Shown here: piece after piece, positions 34,105 to 42,557 of the stretch | How positions within the stretch are numbered: position 1 is the stretch's first letter | Layout of the letters: each line of letters opens with the position of its first letter | Source of the DNA: Fulvitalea axinellae | GTDB lineage: Bacteria; Bacteroidota; Bacteroidia; Cytophagales; Cyclobacteriaceae | NCBI RefSeq assembly: GCF_036492835.1 | Contig: NZ_AP025314.1 | Coordinates: forward strand, 558,001 to 622,000 | Length of the DNA: 64,000 nt | Reading direction: 5' to 3' | The notes under the pieces: model-generated | The model's input: only the letters and a program-made list of their open reading frames with translations | What the model was told of the DNA's origin: nothing | The model's database searches: none | Program-made: the position numbers and the translations under genes

Positions 34105-34617
34105 ATGATTATGAAGCTATTTGCAAAGTGGATTGTTGGGTTTGCTTCTGTAGTATTTCTTCTGGTTTTCGCGGTGATGTTTCTGAATCGCCATAGTTTA
34201 ATATGGCTTAAAGGACAGATAAAATATCAGTATGCGGAGTCTGAGTTATCTTATAGGGATACTTATATAAAACTGATTCAAAAGGAGAATAGGGATGGAA
34301 ATACATTTTTAATCGATAAAGCGTATTCTTCGAGAGTATACAAAGGGTCTTTCCTTTACGGTGGGGAAGCATTGTCTTTTAACAAAACGAAGAAAATAAT
34401 ATGCTTGCTAAATGACACGAGCGCATATCAATGGGGAGAATTTGGGACTTTTGAGAAAACCAGAACAATCATTTTTTATGATATAAATGAGTCTCCTATT
34501 GGTTATACATTATTTGATGAAGTGGGAGAAGTTGAAAACTACCCGTACCGCTCATTCATGAAATGGGGAGCATTGTCGGATAAAGGCTTGAGGGAAATGA
34601 AACGTCTGATTAATTGA
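34105..34617 (+). CDS. Single-span membrane protein of unknown function
   Basis: About 170 residues from ATG 34105 (MIMKLFAKW). One N-terminal membrane helix (WIVGFASVVFLLVFAVMFL) is followed by a probably extracytoplasmic domain with alternating strands (TIIFYDINESPIGYTLFDEV). No family recognised. The gene is AT-rich. Confidence 0.62.
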   Translation: MIMKLFAKWIVGFASVVFLLVFAVMFLNRHSLIWLKGQIKYQYAESELSYRDTYIKLIQKENRDGNTFLIDKAYSSRVYKGSFLYGGEALSFNKTKKIICLLNDTSAYQWGEFGTFEKTRTIIFYDINESPIGYTLFDEVGEVENYPYRSFMKWGALSDKGLREMKRLIN

Positions 34618-34635
34618 AGTTTGCCACCTGAATGC

Positions 34636-35391
34636 TCACCTAACCAAATGCCTCCCATTCTTTAAAAAACCTATCGAAGGCAAGCGCTTTTCCCGGTTAA
34701 AGATGTCATATCCTTTTTTCAGGTCGGTCCAGATATTGGTTTTGTCTGAATCATTGGAGTAGCGGGCCGTTAGTTTTTTGAATTTCTCATCGGTCAGTTC
34801 CGTTGGGAAAATGGTTACGGGAATTGTCTTTTGCCCAGCGTTTCGGGCTTCTACGCAAAATACATAGAGTTCCCGTATATATTCGTCGGTGATGGGCAGG
34901 CAACCGATCGTTACGCAGGCGCCGTGGATAAAGATATTGTCGCCTGGGCGGTTTTTATCGGACAATATCTTGTCGGACCGGTTCGGGTAGTTGATTCCCA
35001 AAGATAGATGATAACTGCTATAGGGATTAAAGCGGTCGATATGATAATACCCTTCAGGTATTTGATAGTCGCCTTGTCTTCGTTTTGGTCCCAGCTCGCC
35101 TGAGGTTCTGCACACTTTGTAGGTTGTGATCAGTTTGTAGCGTTTGTCTTCGGCGTTTTTTCCCCAGAGCTCTATTTTCTTTTCGGTTTTGAAAGCTCTT
35201 AAATATATCCGGAGTTTTTTACTGTCGATATTTTTAGCGGTTATCAGGTCCGTTACGTTTGGGCCGGCTTCTTGGTAAGCCTTTCGTACTCGGGGGTATT
35301 TCAGTTGCGCATTTTTGAAATCGCTTTGGGCGAAAGCCGAGCTAAGTAACAGTATAAAAACCGGAAGCAGAAAAAGTTTAACGCTACGCAT
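34636..35391 (-). CDS. Exported L,D-transpeptidase (YkuD/YafK-like)
   Basis: A 251-residue protein with a Sec signal (FLLPVFILLLSSAFAQ). The catalytic motif is NIFIHGACVTIGCLPITDEY with His156 and the probable nucleophile Cys164, and the upstream strand YRAFK...WGKNAEDKRYKLI-type region fits the YkuD fold. The YafK-like variant has a similar GxxxxIGCxPxxD arrangement. L,D-transpeptidases cross-link peptidoglycan stems, attach lipoproteins, or hydrolyse such links. The substrate here is unknown. It shares its strand with the two exported genes upstream but is separated from them by a hairpin. Confidence 0.88.
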   Translation of the reverse strand: MRSVKLFLLPVFILLLSSAFAQSDFKNAQLKYPRVRKAYQEAGPNVTDLITAKNIDSKKLRIYLRAFKTEKKIELWGKNAEDKRYKLITTYKVCRTSGELGPKRRQGDYQIPEGYYHIDRFNPYSSYHLSLGINYPNRSDKILSDKNRPGDNIFIHGACVTIGCLPITDEYIRELYVFCVEARNAGQKTIPVTIFPTELTDEKFKKLTARYSNDSDKTNIWTDLKKGYDIFNREKRLPSIGFLKNGRHLVR

Positions 35392-35437
35392 AGTCCTAAA
35401 AATTAATTAATGCCATAAAGCCTAAAAATGACGAATA

Positions 35438-35464
35438 CCGACGCAAAACCAAAGCTTGCGTCGG
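35438..35464 (-). terminator. Terminator after the 787-frame gene
   Basis: A perfect 9-bp stem CCGACGCAA / TTGCGTCGG (35438-35446 and 35456-35464). On the minus strand it is followed by a loosely T-rich stretch. It separates the helical-repeat protein gene from the L,D-transpeptidase gene. Confidence 0.65.
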
Positions 35465-35512
35465 GATTTCGTCCAAAAGTCAATTATGCTTTGCCCTTAG
35501 CTTTATGTTTCC

Positions 35513-37801
35513 TTAAATCGGTGAGTTCACATATTTGTCGAAGAACGAACACTCGTCGAGTATCTTTTTATAGAATTCAGTGTCGGCATAGTTACTCTTC
35601 AGCTCTTTGAAGGCCGTTTTGTATGGCAAGCTTTCCTCGTTTACTGTCCCTCGGTAGAAGGAATACCGGTCGAATACATTGTTATAGTAATCGTTCAGCT
35701 CGCATTTTGCGATCATATACAGACAGCGTGCATTGAGTTCCTTGTCGGTGGAAAGCTCGATGGTCTTTCTGTATTGCTTCCGGGCTTCTTTCTGAAAATC
35801 GTAATAATATTGGGTATTCCAGTCAATGCCGTCCATGCTGAAACTTTTCCCTGCGTTGAGGATTTCCATTGCCGTCTCCTCGCCGTGTTTTCCCGGAACG
35901 AAAGTATAGTGGCAACAGTTTCCACTGTCGTTGAGTGTGCCTCTGTAATATCCGGTGTTGGATATGTTGAAGTAATAATTGCCCAACAGGTAATGCGCCA
36001 GTTTGCGTTTCCATTTTTGTTCGTTTCGCGTCAGCGAATCTAGTTTCAGAAGGCTCTCAGCCACATCGGGCAAATACATGTTTTCTTTCAGGAAAGCGAA
36101 TGGAGAGGCTTTGTACACCAAATCTTCCATCACGAAGTCTTCGTCGCAATCGAAACACTCCTTCGTGTTGTTGCTGAAGAGTCTCGGGCCTACACTAGCG
36201 CCCGTTATCCCGCTTAGCCTGAACATTTCCAGCGCTTTTTGGGGTTGGCTAGCCTTCATATAACAGCGGGCTTTGGCGTATTGAAGCTCCGCCAACAGGT
36301 CTTTTTCGCCGGAGTCTTTGTCCAGGCATCTGTTGGCCAAGTATTTTTCGAAAGCGTTTTTGTTTTCCTTTTTGGCGAAGACTATTAGCTTGTCCACCAA
36401 TTCCATTGCGTTTAGGCCACGCAAGTTGCCCACGGCGTTGTGCATCAAGAAGGCCTTTGCCCAGTCGCCTTGGGTGTAGTATTTGTTGGCCACAAAGTCG
36501 TTGAAAAGCAATTGCCAGTCCTTGAAGTTTTGGAGCTCGCCGGTGAGCAATTCCGCTAATCTGGCTTCCTGCTCCGGCCCTACGGCTTTCCAGCTGGTTA
36601 CTTCATAAACTTTGGCCAACAGTTTGGCCTGTTCCGCATACTCTCCTTTTAGCGGAAGACGTTTTTGGGCCAAAGCCAAATCACCGCGCAAAAACGCGAG
36701 GTACGAACTGGCCAAACGCCAATAGTCTTTACGCTGCTTTGTCTTCGGGTTTTCCATTATTCCCACGGCAATCTCTTCCAGGTTTTTGGCCCATTCTTTC
36801 CCGGATTGTCCCAGATTCGGCAATGATCTTCCTTCCGCGTCGGAGAATCCCAGATATTTTGGCCAAGTCGAATCTTCCAGATCGAAAAGCTCCCTGGCAA
36901 AAAGCAACTCGGTATTGGGGCTGGTAGGGGCCAGCTTGGCCAACTGTTCCAGCGCCGACGTTTGTTTTACGTGATGCTGTACGCCCAGCAAGGTCAGGTA
37001 GGCCAGGGAGTCGGAGTGGGATTTCAAAAGCGATTTGCCGGTACCCGATTTGTATCCGCAAAACCTGTAGCTCATATACGCCGACTTCTTGCGGTCTTGG
37101 CTGGCGCCGAACACCCGGAGAAAATCATAGGCGGCGCGCTCGTATTCTTTGAGCGAAAACCTACAGCCAGCCACTTGGTCCAGCGTGTAATAATCTATTT
37201 CGTAGCGAAGCCCCATCGGTTTCACCTTGTTCTCGTAAAAAGCCACGGCCTCTTCGTAGCGTTTGGCGTAGTGGAATATCCGCACGATTTGGTATGCGTA
37301 GCGCCTTTTCAAAATTGGGTCCGCTTCGCCGGCCATCAGTCGGTTGGCTTCCGTTAGCAGGGCCTCGTAGTCGGGGCTTTGTTTTTTCGCTATCTCGTCA
37401 TAATCCCAAGAATCCAGTCCTCGGTACGAAAACACATCAGCGCATTTGCGGGCGAAACTCATATAAACCCGGGCCCGCACATCGATAGGGCGGTTATGGG
37501 CTTCCCAATAGCGGTCGTAACCACTGTCCGACGCATACATTACCTTTTCGACTTCCGAGAGTGGCCAGCTAAGTGTTTTTGCCCATAGCTTCAGGTTGCC
37601 AACGGGGTGTTGGTCATTATCAAAGTTTTCGGGATAATAAAACGTGGTTGCGTCTTCTCTGAGGAATGGCCAGAACTCTTGCGGTGCGATATTGGTCTGG
37701 CGGAACAAATTATAAAAACTGGGACCGTAAGGTCCGGACCAGCCACAAGGTTTCGCCGTAAGGCTGGCCAACAATAGCAAAATACAGAGCGTGTATCTCA
37801 T
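35513..37801 (-). CDS. Large exported helical-repeat (TPR-like) protein, unknown
   Basis: About 762 residues from ATG 37801 (MRYTLCILLLLASLTAKPCG), with a signal peptide whose cleavage region is followed by CGW. The N-terminal part contains a distinctive CGWSGPYGPSFYNLFRQTNI segment. Most of the rest is helix pairs of TPR-like type (YAYQIVRIFHYAKRYEEAVA FYENKV, AKARCYMKASQPQKALEMFR, GCRFSLKEYERAAYDFLRVF). No catalytic motif was seen. It is next to the TIM-barrel-like lipoprotein gene on the same strand, with 160 bases between that contain a dispersed repeat. Together they look like a two-gene exported module. The upstream start 37876 would run through the repeat and is rejected. Confidence 0.75.
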   Translation of the reverse strand: MRYTLCILLLLASLTAKPCGWSGPYGPSFYNLFRQTNIAPQEFWPFLREDATTFYYPENFDNDQHPVGNLKLWAKTLSWPLSEVEKVMYASDSGYDRYWEAHNRPIDVRARVYMSFARKCADVFSYRGLDSWDYDEIAKKQSPDYEALLTEANRLMAGEADPILKRRYAYQIVRIFHYAKRYEEAVAFYENKVKPMGLRYEIDYYTLDQVAGCRFSLKEYERAAYDFLRVFGASQDRKKSAYMSYRFCGYKSGTGKSLLKSHSDSLAYLTLLGVQHHVKQTSALEQLAKLAPTSPNTELLFARELFDLEDSTWPKYLGFSDAEGRSLPNLGQSGKEWAKNLEEIAVGIMENPKTKQRKDYWRLASSYLAFLRGDLALAQKRLPLKGEYAEQAKLLAKVYEVTSWKAVGPEQEARLAELLTGELQNFKDWQLLFNDFVANKYYTQGDWAKAFLMHNAVGNLRGLNAMELVDKLIVFAKKENKNAFEKYLANRCLDKDSGEKDLLAELQYAKARCYMKASQPQKALEMFRLSGITGASVGPRLFSNNTKECFDCDEDFVMEDLVYKASPFAFLKENMYLPDVAESLLKLDSLTRNEQKWKRKLAHYLLGNYYFNISNTGYYRGTLNDSGNCCHYTFVPGKHGEETAMEILNAGKSFSMDGIDWNTQYYYDFQKEARKQYRKTIELSTDKELNARCLYMIAKCELNDYYNNVFDRYSFYRGTVNEESLPYKTAFKELKSNYADTEFYKKILDECSFFDKYVNSPI

Positions 37802-37808
37802 TCGTTTT

Positions 37809-37956
37809 AGTAAAGTGTAAAGTACAGAGTAAAGCGTACTATTACTGTTTGGGAATTGACGAAAAGTAAAAAGCAAAACCTCTTATTGGATACCGACGCT
37901 GATCGACTCTATACGCAGGGACAGTAATAAATCGGATACGGACTCTTTACTTTTTT
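37809..37956. repeat. AGTAAAG-type dispersed repeat words (copy 2)
   Basis: AGTAAAGTGTAAAGTACAGA at 37809-37828 and GGACTCTTTACTTTTTT at 37940-37956 repeat, in the same order and orientation, the two arms seen at 15665-15753. The spacing is longer here (about 105 bases). Both copies lie in intergenic DNA. Confidence 0.6.
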
Positions 37957-37961
37957 GCAAA

Positions 37962-38963
37962 TCATAATTGTTTCAATAGCTTTTTCAGGTCAGTGCTGGC
38001 AAGGGTTTCTTCGTCGAGGTGGTAGAGTATAATATCTTTGATTTGGATCTGGCTCGTTCTAACCGTACGATAGGCCTCGGCTACCACATCGGCTGGCGAT
38101 TGTTCCATTTTCAGACGATAATTTTCGGTCAGATAGAATCCCTTGTAAAGCGTATCGCGCTTTATACGGAAAAGGTTATCGCCCAACCTTTCGAAGGTGG
38201 CCTCGGCTTTCGACAAATTGTCGCCGTCCGTCCCGCGTATGAGCTTTATCCGGCCTTTTGGGCTTTTAACCACCGTTTGCGCAAATAATGGTAAGGCCAA
38301 GTCCAGGCTTATCGGATAATCGGTGTTCGTGTTTATATAATCTTTTACGATGTCGGTGCCGATAATGGAATTTTTGTTCATGTCCGACAGGTCCCCCATA
38401 TTATAAAGCATTAGCGTTCCCCGGTCTACGGGCGGAATGCCTGTGCGGTCTTTGTACTTTATCTGGTGCAACCGGATGGTGGCTTCTAGCGAATAGTGCC
38501 TTTTTAGCTCTTTCAGCAGTTTGAAGTACGCTTCGCGCGTGCTTTGTGTCCAATCGCAGTCAATTTGAAGGCGTTGTGGCGCTTTCCCAAAATGCCTTTG
38601 GCTGATTTGATTGGTCAATCTCCCGATTTTTTTTGCCAAATATTCCGTGTCGTCGCAGTTTTTCAAAGTACGGTTCGTGATATATACCACCGGCACCACG
38701 TTCATGCCTTTGTAGGCCTTGTCCACTTTTCGGAGCACGTACTCCGGGTAGGCGTCCCAAGCTTTCGGGTCCGATTGGTCCACGTCAAAATATCGGAGGT
38801 ACAGCGTGTTGCCTCCGGCTTGTCTCAGGGCATCCGCTTTTGCCGGCGACATTTCCGCTTTCGCTTTCCAGTGGTAGAAATTAACCTGGCCGTCATGCCT
38901 GCTTCCGCAGGATAAAAGAGAGACAAGGGCCAGAGAGTAAAGCAGAATGTGGCTCAAACGCAT
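37962..38963 (-). CDS. TIM-barrel-like lipoprotein of unknown function
   Basis: A 333-residue protein with a lipoprotein signal (LYSLALVSLLSC, Cys19). Strand-helix alternation is clear: VNFYHWKAKAEMSPAKADAL, NTLYLRYFDVDQSD, NVVPVVYITNRTL, PQRLQIDCDWTQSTREAYF, LEATIRLHQIKYKDR, GTLMLYNMGDLSDM, PISLDLALPLFAQTVV. This is the pattern of a (beta/alpha)8 barrel with acidic residues at strand ends (DCDW), resembling glycosidase-like DUF families such as DUF3142. No verified enzyme assignment is possible. It precedes the large helical-repeat gene on the same strand and is the upstream half of the proposed module. Confidence 0.75.
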   Translation of the reverse strand: MRLSHILLYSLALVSLLSCGSRHDGQVNFYHWKAKAEMSPAKADALRQAGGNTLYLRYFDVDQSDPKAWDAYPEYVLRKVDKAYKGMNVVPVVYITNRTLKNCDDTEYLAKKIGRLTNQISQRHFGKAPQRLQIDCDWTQSTREAYFKLLKELKRHYSLEATIRLHQIKYKDRTGIPPVDRGTLMLYNMGDLSDMNKNSIIGTDIVKDYINTNTDYPISLDLALPLFAQTVVKSPKGRIKLIRGTDGDNLSKAEATFERLGDNLFRIKRDTLYKGFYLTENYRLKMEQSPADVVAEAYRTVRTSQIQIKDIILYHLDEETLASTDLKKLLKQL

Positions 38964-39529
38964 TTTGTAATTAATTATAGTGGTGGTGGTTGCCGTAGAC
39001 GGTCATAGTATTGTATTTCCCGTTCGGTAAGTACAAAATTACGCTTCATAAAACGAAAAGGCATAACGACTAAGAAGAAACGTAAGAGTATTCCGCATAA
39101 AATAAATTTTCCTTATGAAAATGTCGAAAAAATACTGTGGTCAGTCTGTTGAGGATGATGGGTTTGTCTTCCGGAAACAGTAACTGAAGAAACTTCTTTT
39201 GTCGGTGTCAGTGTTGGTTGGTTGTTTGTTTTTGGGTACGACGTGCTTGTAAATGTGATTGAATTCAGGAAAAAAAACATCCTTTTAAGCTGTTCTTTTG
39301 CCGTTTATCCGCAATAAACAAACAAAATATCATATATCATTCGGTAGTTATGAAGAATAGATGATATTTGTAGAGTATAAAATAAAGGAGTGTCCGTACA
39401 GGAGTGGTGATTCGAGTATTTGTTAAGTACTTGATTTACCGGAGGAAAACGCACCGATAAATATGTTAGGAGTTTCCTGATAGCATTTTGAGAGTTTCTC
39501 CGTTCCTGTTTCGGTAAAAAAAGGTAATT
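38964..39529. other. Long divergent intergenic region
   Basis: About 570 bases between the TIM-barrel-like gene and a plus-strand exported gene. It is AT-rich with no convincing ORF or RNA gene. It should contain two promoters. No operator-like palindrome longer than about 8 bp stood out. Confidence 0.4.
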
Positions 39530-39994
39530 ATGAAAAGAGTTTTAGTGATTGCGGTGTTCTCGCTGTTGGCCATGACCACCGCTAGCGCCCAAGGTGTGGA
39601 GTACAAGATTATCACGTCTATCGAGTCAATTATTCCCGGCGGTTTGGGCCGTTCGAGGTTGATCGAAAACCAGGATCACCGCAACGCCGACAGCTTCAAG
39701 ACTAAGCGTACTGACGGAAAAACCAGTGGCCAAGGAAAAATCAGGCGTAAAGACGCAAAGGTGAAAGAGTTCTCGGAAACGAAACTTTTGAACTTCTATA
39801 GCTTGGTAGGTATAAATTTCCAGAATATCGCTTCAAACGACGCTTTGGTCGGGTCTACTCTGAACAAGTTGGCTAATGAAGGTTGGGAATTGGCTTTCGT
39901 GACCAGTGCGGTGGAAAGTGATGGTGGCGAAACTGACGGAAACGGGATTTTCATTACCCGTTATGTGTTCAAACGAGCCAAGCCTTCTTTGTAA
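39530..39994 (+). CDS. Exported DUF4177-like protein
   Basis: A 154-residue protein with a Sec signal (VLVIAVFSLLAMTTASAQ). The mature start GVEYKIITSIES and the C-terminal pattern LNKLANEGWELAFVTSAVES followed by GIFITRYVFKRAK match the DUF4177 shape (WEYK...LN..G..GWELV......YVLKR). A basic insert (KTKRTDGKTSGQGKIRRKDA) separates the two. Function is unknown. A terminator follows. Confidence 0.72.
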   Translation: MKRVLVIAVFSLLAMTTASAQGVEYKIITSIESIIPGGLGRSRLIENQDHRNADSFKTKRTDGKTSGQGKIRRKDAKVKEFSETKLLNFYSLVGINFQNIASNDALVGSTLNKLANEGWELAFVTSAVESDGGETDGNGIFITRYVFKRAKPSL

Positions 39995-40075
39995 CGAAAA
40001 GCAAATGCCGAAATACGGAATGTGAAGTGTTGGTATTAAGTTGTCAAGGCTTCCATTTCCGGATAATTCAAAATG

Positions 40076-40103
40076 ACCCGAAGTTCAGGCTTCGGGTTTT
40101 TTA
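40076..40103 (+). terminator. Terminator after the DUF4177-like gene
   Basis: A perfect 8-bp stem ACCCGAAG / CTTCGGGT (40076-40083 and 40090-40097) with a 6-base loop and a following T-run. Confidence 0.85.
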
Positions 40104-40222
40104 TTGCTTGGGGTTATTGGGAAAAATGGTCGCGGAGTATTGAATCTCCGCCAAAAATGACCTAATCGAAATGTGACTGTTTTTAGCCTGCTTAGGCACA
40201 AAGATCTCAAAAACGTTAAGTT

Positions 40223-40248
40223 GAGCCCGGAGGTGTGGCTCCGGGCTC
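40223..40248 (-). terminator. Hairpin downstream of the zinc-protease lipoprotein gene
   Basis: A perfect 10-bp stem GAGCCCGGAG / CTCCGGGCTC (40223-40232 and 40239-40248). It lies about 45 bases past the stop of the minus-strand protease gene. No strong T-run follows on either strand, so it may stabilise the transcript end rather than terminate alone. Confidence 0.6.
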
Positions 40249-40292
40249 TCTCTTCACCGGCTGATGTGCTTCCGGTTTGGAGATGGTAGACA

Positions 40293-41216
40293 TTACAGGT
40301 TTGAATATTCTTTGCCCTTGATTTCACCGTTATGGATACGCTTCAGCTCTCTGTAGTGTCCGTTAAGGTACCCGATGATTTCCTTATCCAATCCTTTTGC
40401 GATTTCCTCGCTGGTGGCGGGCATTCTGGCGCTGCGTCCGAAAGAAGAACCTTCCAAAACTTCGTTATAGTAGTAGAAGAACGTTTTGTGCAACTCTTGA
40501 ATGCCTACTTCTCTGTTCTTGTTGGACCAGTCGGCCAACAACCAGCCAAGTCTGCCGGCTGAGCGCCTTTGGGCTGGAGTGCCGTGGTGGCTCGGCGAAT
40601 TATAAGAATAATCTCCGATGCTGTACAGCGCGTCGAAAAATCCCGAAGATTCTTTCCAGGTCAGTTCGCGACCGCCTTCGTGACCGAGATAATAACCGGC
40701 GAAGTTGTCGGCTTCAAGTTCCATATCGCGCGACTCGCCGTTAAAGTTGTAATCATACTGGATCTGGTGTCCCCATTCGTGCGCCATTACTCCGGCGGCG
40801 GAATAGTAGCCGAATTTCCCTAGGAAATCGTAGTAAAGGTTTTCCCCGAACGTAATAACGTTACTGCTATACGCTATGGCGTTCATGGACTGGCTTCCGT
40901 GCCAGATATAAACTGCTATTTTGTCAAGGTTCCAGAATTTGTCCAGCAAATCCACGTCGGAATAAATCCACTTGGTATCAATTTCACGGCGTAAACTGCG
41001 GTCGTAATAAGAGTCCGAAGCCGCCGCGGCTGAGGCCGCCGCTGAACGGGACGAATGAAAACGACAATTGTGTGATGCGTCTCCGAAATCGCTGGCACTT
41101 AATCCGTTGCCGGGTTGTGCGATTTCGTCGGTATCTGTGCTTTGGCAGGCGAATCCCAATAGTACTGATGCGGCGAGGGCCAATAGTATTCTTGGTTTCG
41201 GTAATCCTCTTTTCAT
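40293..41216 (-). CDS. Putative neutral zinc metallopeptidase lipoprotein
   Basis: A 307-residue protein with a lipoprotein signal (LLALAASVLLGFAC, Cys24). The active site is VMAHEWGHQIQYDYNF (His146, Glu147, His150) followed by MELEADNFAGYYLG, where Glu168 is the likely third zinc ligand. The HExxH...ExxAD layout resembles the neutral zinc metallopeptidase family PF04228. An Ala/Ser-rich linker (residues 58-70) separates the lipid anchor from the domain. Late in the protein, HHGTPAQRRSAGRLG is typical of this group. Substrate is unknown. The 5' leader holds a closed multi-stem structure. Confidence 0.85.
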   Translation of the reverse strand: MKRGLPKPRILLALAASVLLGFACQSTDTDEIAQPGNGLSASDFGDASHNCRFHSSRSAAASAAAASDSYYDRSLRREIDTKWIYSDVDLLDKFWNLDKIAVYIWHGSQSMNAIAYSSNVITFGENLYYDFLGKFGYYSAAGVMAHEWGHQIQYDYNFNGESRDMELEADNFAGYYLGHEGGRELTWKESSGFFDALYSIGDYSYNSPSHHGTPAQRRSAGRLGWLLADWSNKNREVGIQELHKTFFYYYNEVLEGSSFGRSARMPATSEEIAKGLDKEIIGYLNGHYRELKRIHNGEIKGKEYSNL

Positions 41217-41246
41217 AGTGAGTGGTTTTTAAGTCATTTTTTGGGC

Positions 41247-41305
41247 CTTGGTCGCCGGGCACCAGCCCGAAGGCAGATTCCCGGCTGTGCGTGATATGAC
41301 CAAGA
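41247..41305 (-). ncRNA. Candidate structured 5' leader of the zinc-protease gene
   Basis: On the minus strand CTTGGTC at one edge pairs with GACCAAG at the other, enclosing GCCGGG/CCCGGC and a nested GGGC/GCCC-type stem. It ends about 30 bases before the protease start at 41216. It matches no riboswitch I recognise. A CACGCACAG string recalls the c-di-GMP-I motif, but the required downstream GGGCAAACC is absent. Confidence 0.3.
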
Positions 41306-41521
41306 CTCAAGTGCAGTGAAATTGAAAATAGTGTTCCCGCTTACCTCCCGAAAAGGGGAGCGGGATCAGCCTTCCGCTATCGGCCAGCCCGTTTAGTTCG
41401 CCAATACTGCTTGAATCGCAATTAGTATTCTTGGAAAGCTTCACGATACGCGGAAGTTTCCATTTCGGTTTCGGAAAGAAGAGGGAATAGCGAAGAACTT
41501 CTCCGCATACCCGACTCCGAA

Positions 41522-41537
41522 ACGAAAACGTTTTCGT
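41522..41537. promoter_or_regulatory. 16-bp perfect palindrome, LacI-type operator-like
   Basis: ACGAAAACGTTTTCGT is a perfect palindrome with a central CG, the shape of LacI/GalR-family operators. It lies about 300 bases upstream of the zinc-protease gene. No LacI-family regulator is in the window. Chance occurrence is possible. Confidence 0.4.
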
Positions 41538-42009
41538 ATCCGTGTTATTTTAAATGTTCCGAAATTTTCCGGCGTTTTCGTTTGTTTGGGTACGGGCGCT
41601 GAAGGTGTCGGTTCAGCGCTTTGGACCGTGAGTAACGGCCTCCTTTACCCAGCGACATAACATCGAAAACAATGGCTTTTTTCTCCCTCTTATTCCGGCC
41701 CGCGGTGCCGTATTAAGTAAGCCAATCCAGTTTTAAAAAGGCAGATGGTTTTTAAAAGCATAATCCCCAAATGCCTGATTATCCGGCGTTTGTGTAATAA
41801 CGAATGTGAGAAAAAATTCTGATAATAAACAAAAGTACCGCTGATTTGTGGGTTTTAGCATGTTAAAGCCTGTAGGTCGGGTAAATGCATGGGTTGCTAT
41901 AATAAATTATATATGAATAATACTTTTTGGGTTAAAATTCTGTGAAAAGTAATGCGATGAGTGAAAAATGCATAACAAAAAAAAATTTATAAAAAACTTA
42001 ATATTTGGC

Positions 42010-42327
42010 TTAGAGTTCCTTTTTCCCTATTCTTTTGAAGGCCAATCTTCCATTTTTTAAGTTGAGAATTCGTGCTAAATCCTTTCTTTGTTGGTAACCA
42101 AAGGCCTGTGTTTTTCGTAGGGCTTCGGGTTTATGCCACTCGGATAGAGCCGTTTGTCTATACGGGCTTGTGAAAATGTCGAATTGTAAATTTTTTCGCT
42201 TGATTTTCCATGCACAATACACCAACTGGTTTCTGGTTCTGTGTAGTAGGGCCAATAGAACCAATATTCTAAGGAATTTTCGGCTAAGCGAGTCCCTGAT
42301 TATTAAGTTGGATAGCAGTTGTTCCAT
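42010..42327 (-). CDS. Doubtful small hypothetical protein
   Basis: A 105-codon frame with a basic, helical product (LSRKFLRILVLLALLHRTRN, RKDLARILNLKNGRLAFKRI). It lies alone in a long gene-poor region. Amino-acid composition is plausible but there is no family match. It is listed as possible only. Confidence 0.3.
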   Translation of the reverse strand: MEQLLSNLIIRDSLSRKFLRILVLLALLHRTRNQLVYCAWKIKRKNLQFDIFTSPYRQTALSEWHKPEALRKTQAFGYQQRKDLARILNLKNGRLAFKRIGKKEL

Positions 42328-42557
42328 GCGCTTTAACGATCAAGCATCGACAATCTAACGCCTTCATTTTCGAGTCCTTCTTTGTAGGTCTTAAAAAGCA
42401 GAATCCGTTTTCGGCAAAATCATTCATTTACACAACGAATTGTAGCGCCTGACAGAATAAGGACAAAGCTTCCGGTTATGATACATGATGAATTATTTAA
42501 TTGATGCCAGGCTATTTTTTACCGAGGGCTTTTGAGTCCTCATGAATTTGATACGTA

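Larger units (their letters stand above)
41217..42557. other. 1.3-kb region without a clear gene
   Basis: The first 500 bases are fairly GC-rich and contain several stems: a CTTGGTC/GACCAAG closing stem (41247-41305), TCCCGCT/AGCGGGA with an inner stem (41334-41366), the GCGCTGAA/TTCAGCGC hairpin (41596-41619) and a 16-bp palindrome. From about 41820 it becomes AT-rich and holds only one doubtful ORF (42010-42327, minus). It may be a long leader, a structured RNA, or decayed coding DNA. Confidence 0.5.

Noticed and set aside
41247..41305. c-di-GMP-I riboswitch
   Set aside because: The minus strand has CACGCACAG, but the downstream conserved GGGCAAACC and second stem elements are missing, so I do not call it.
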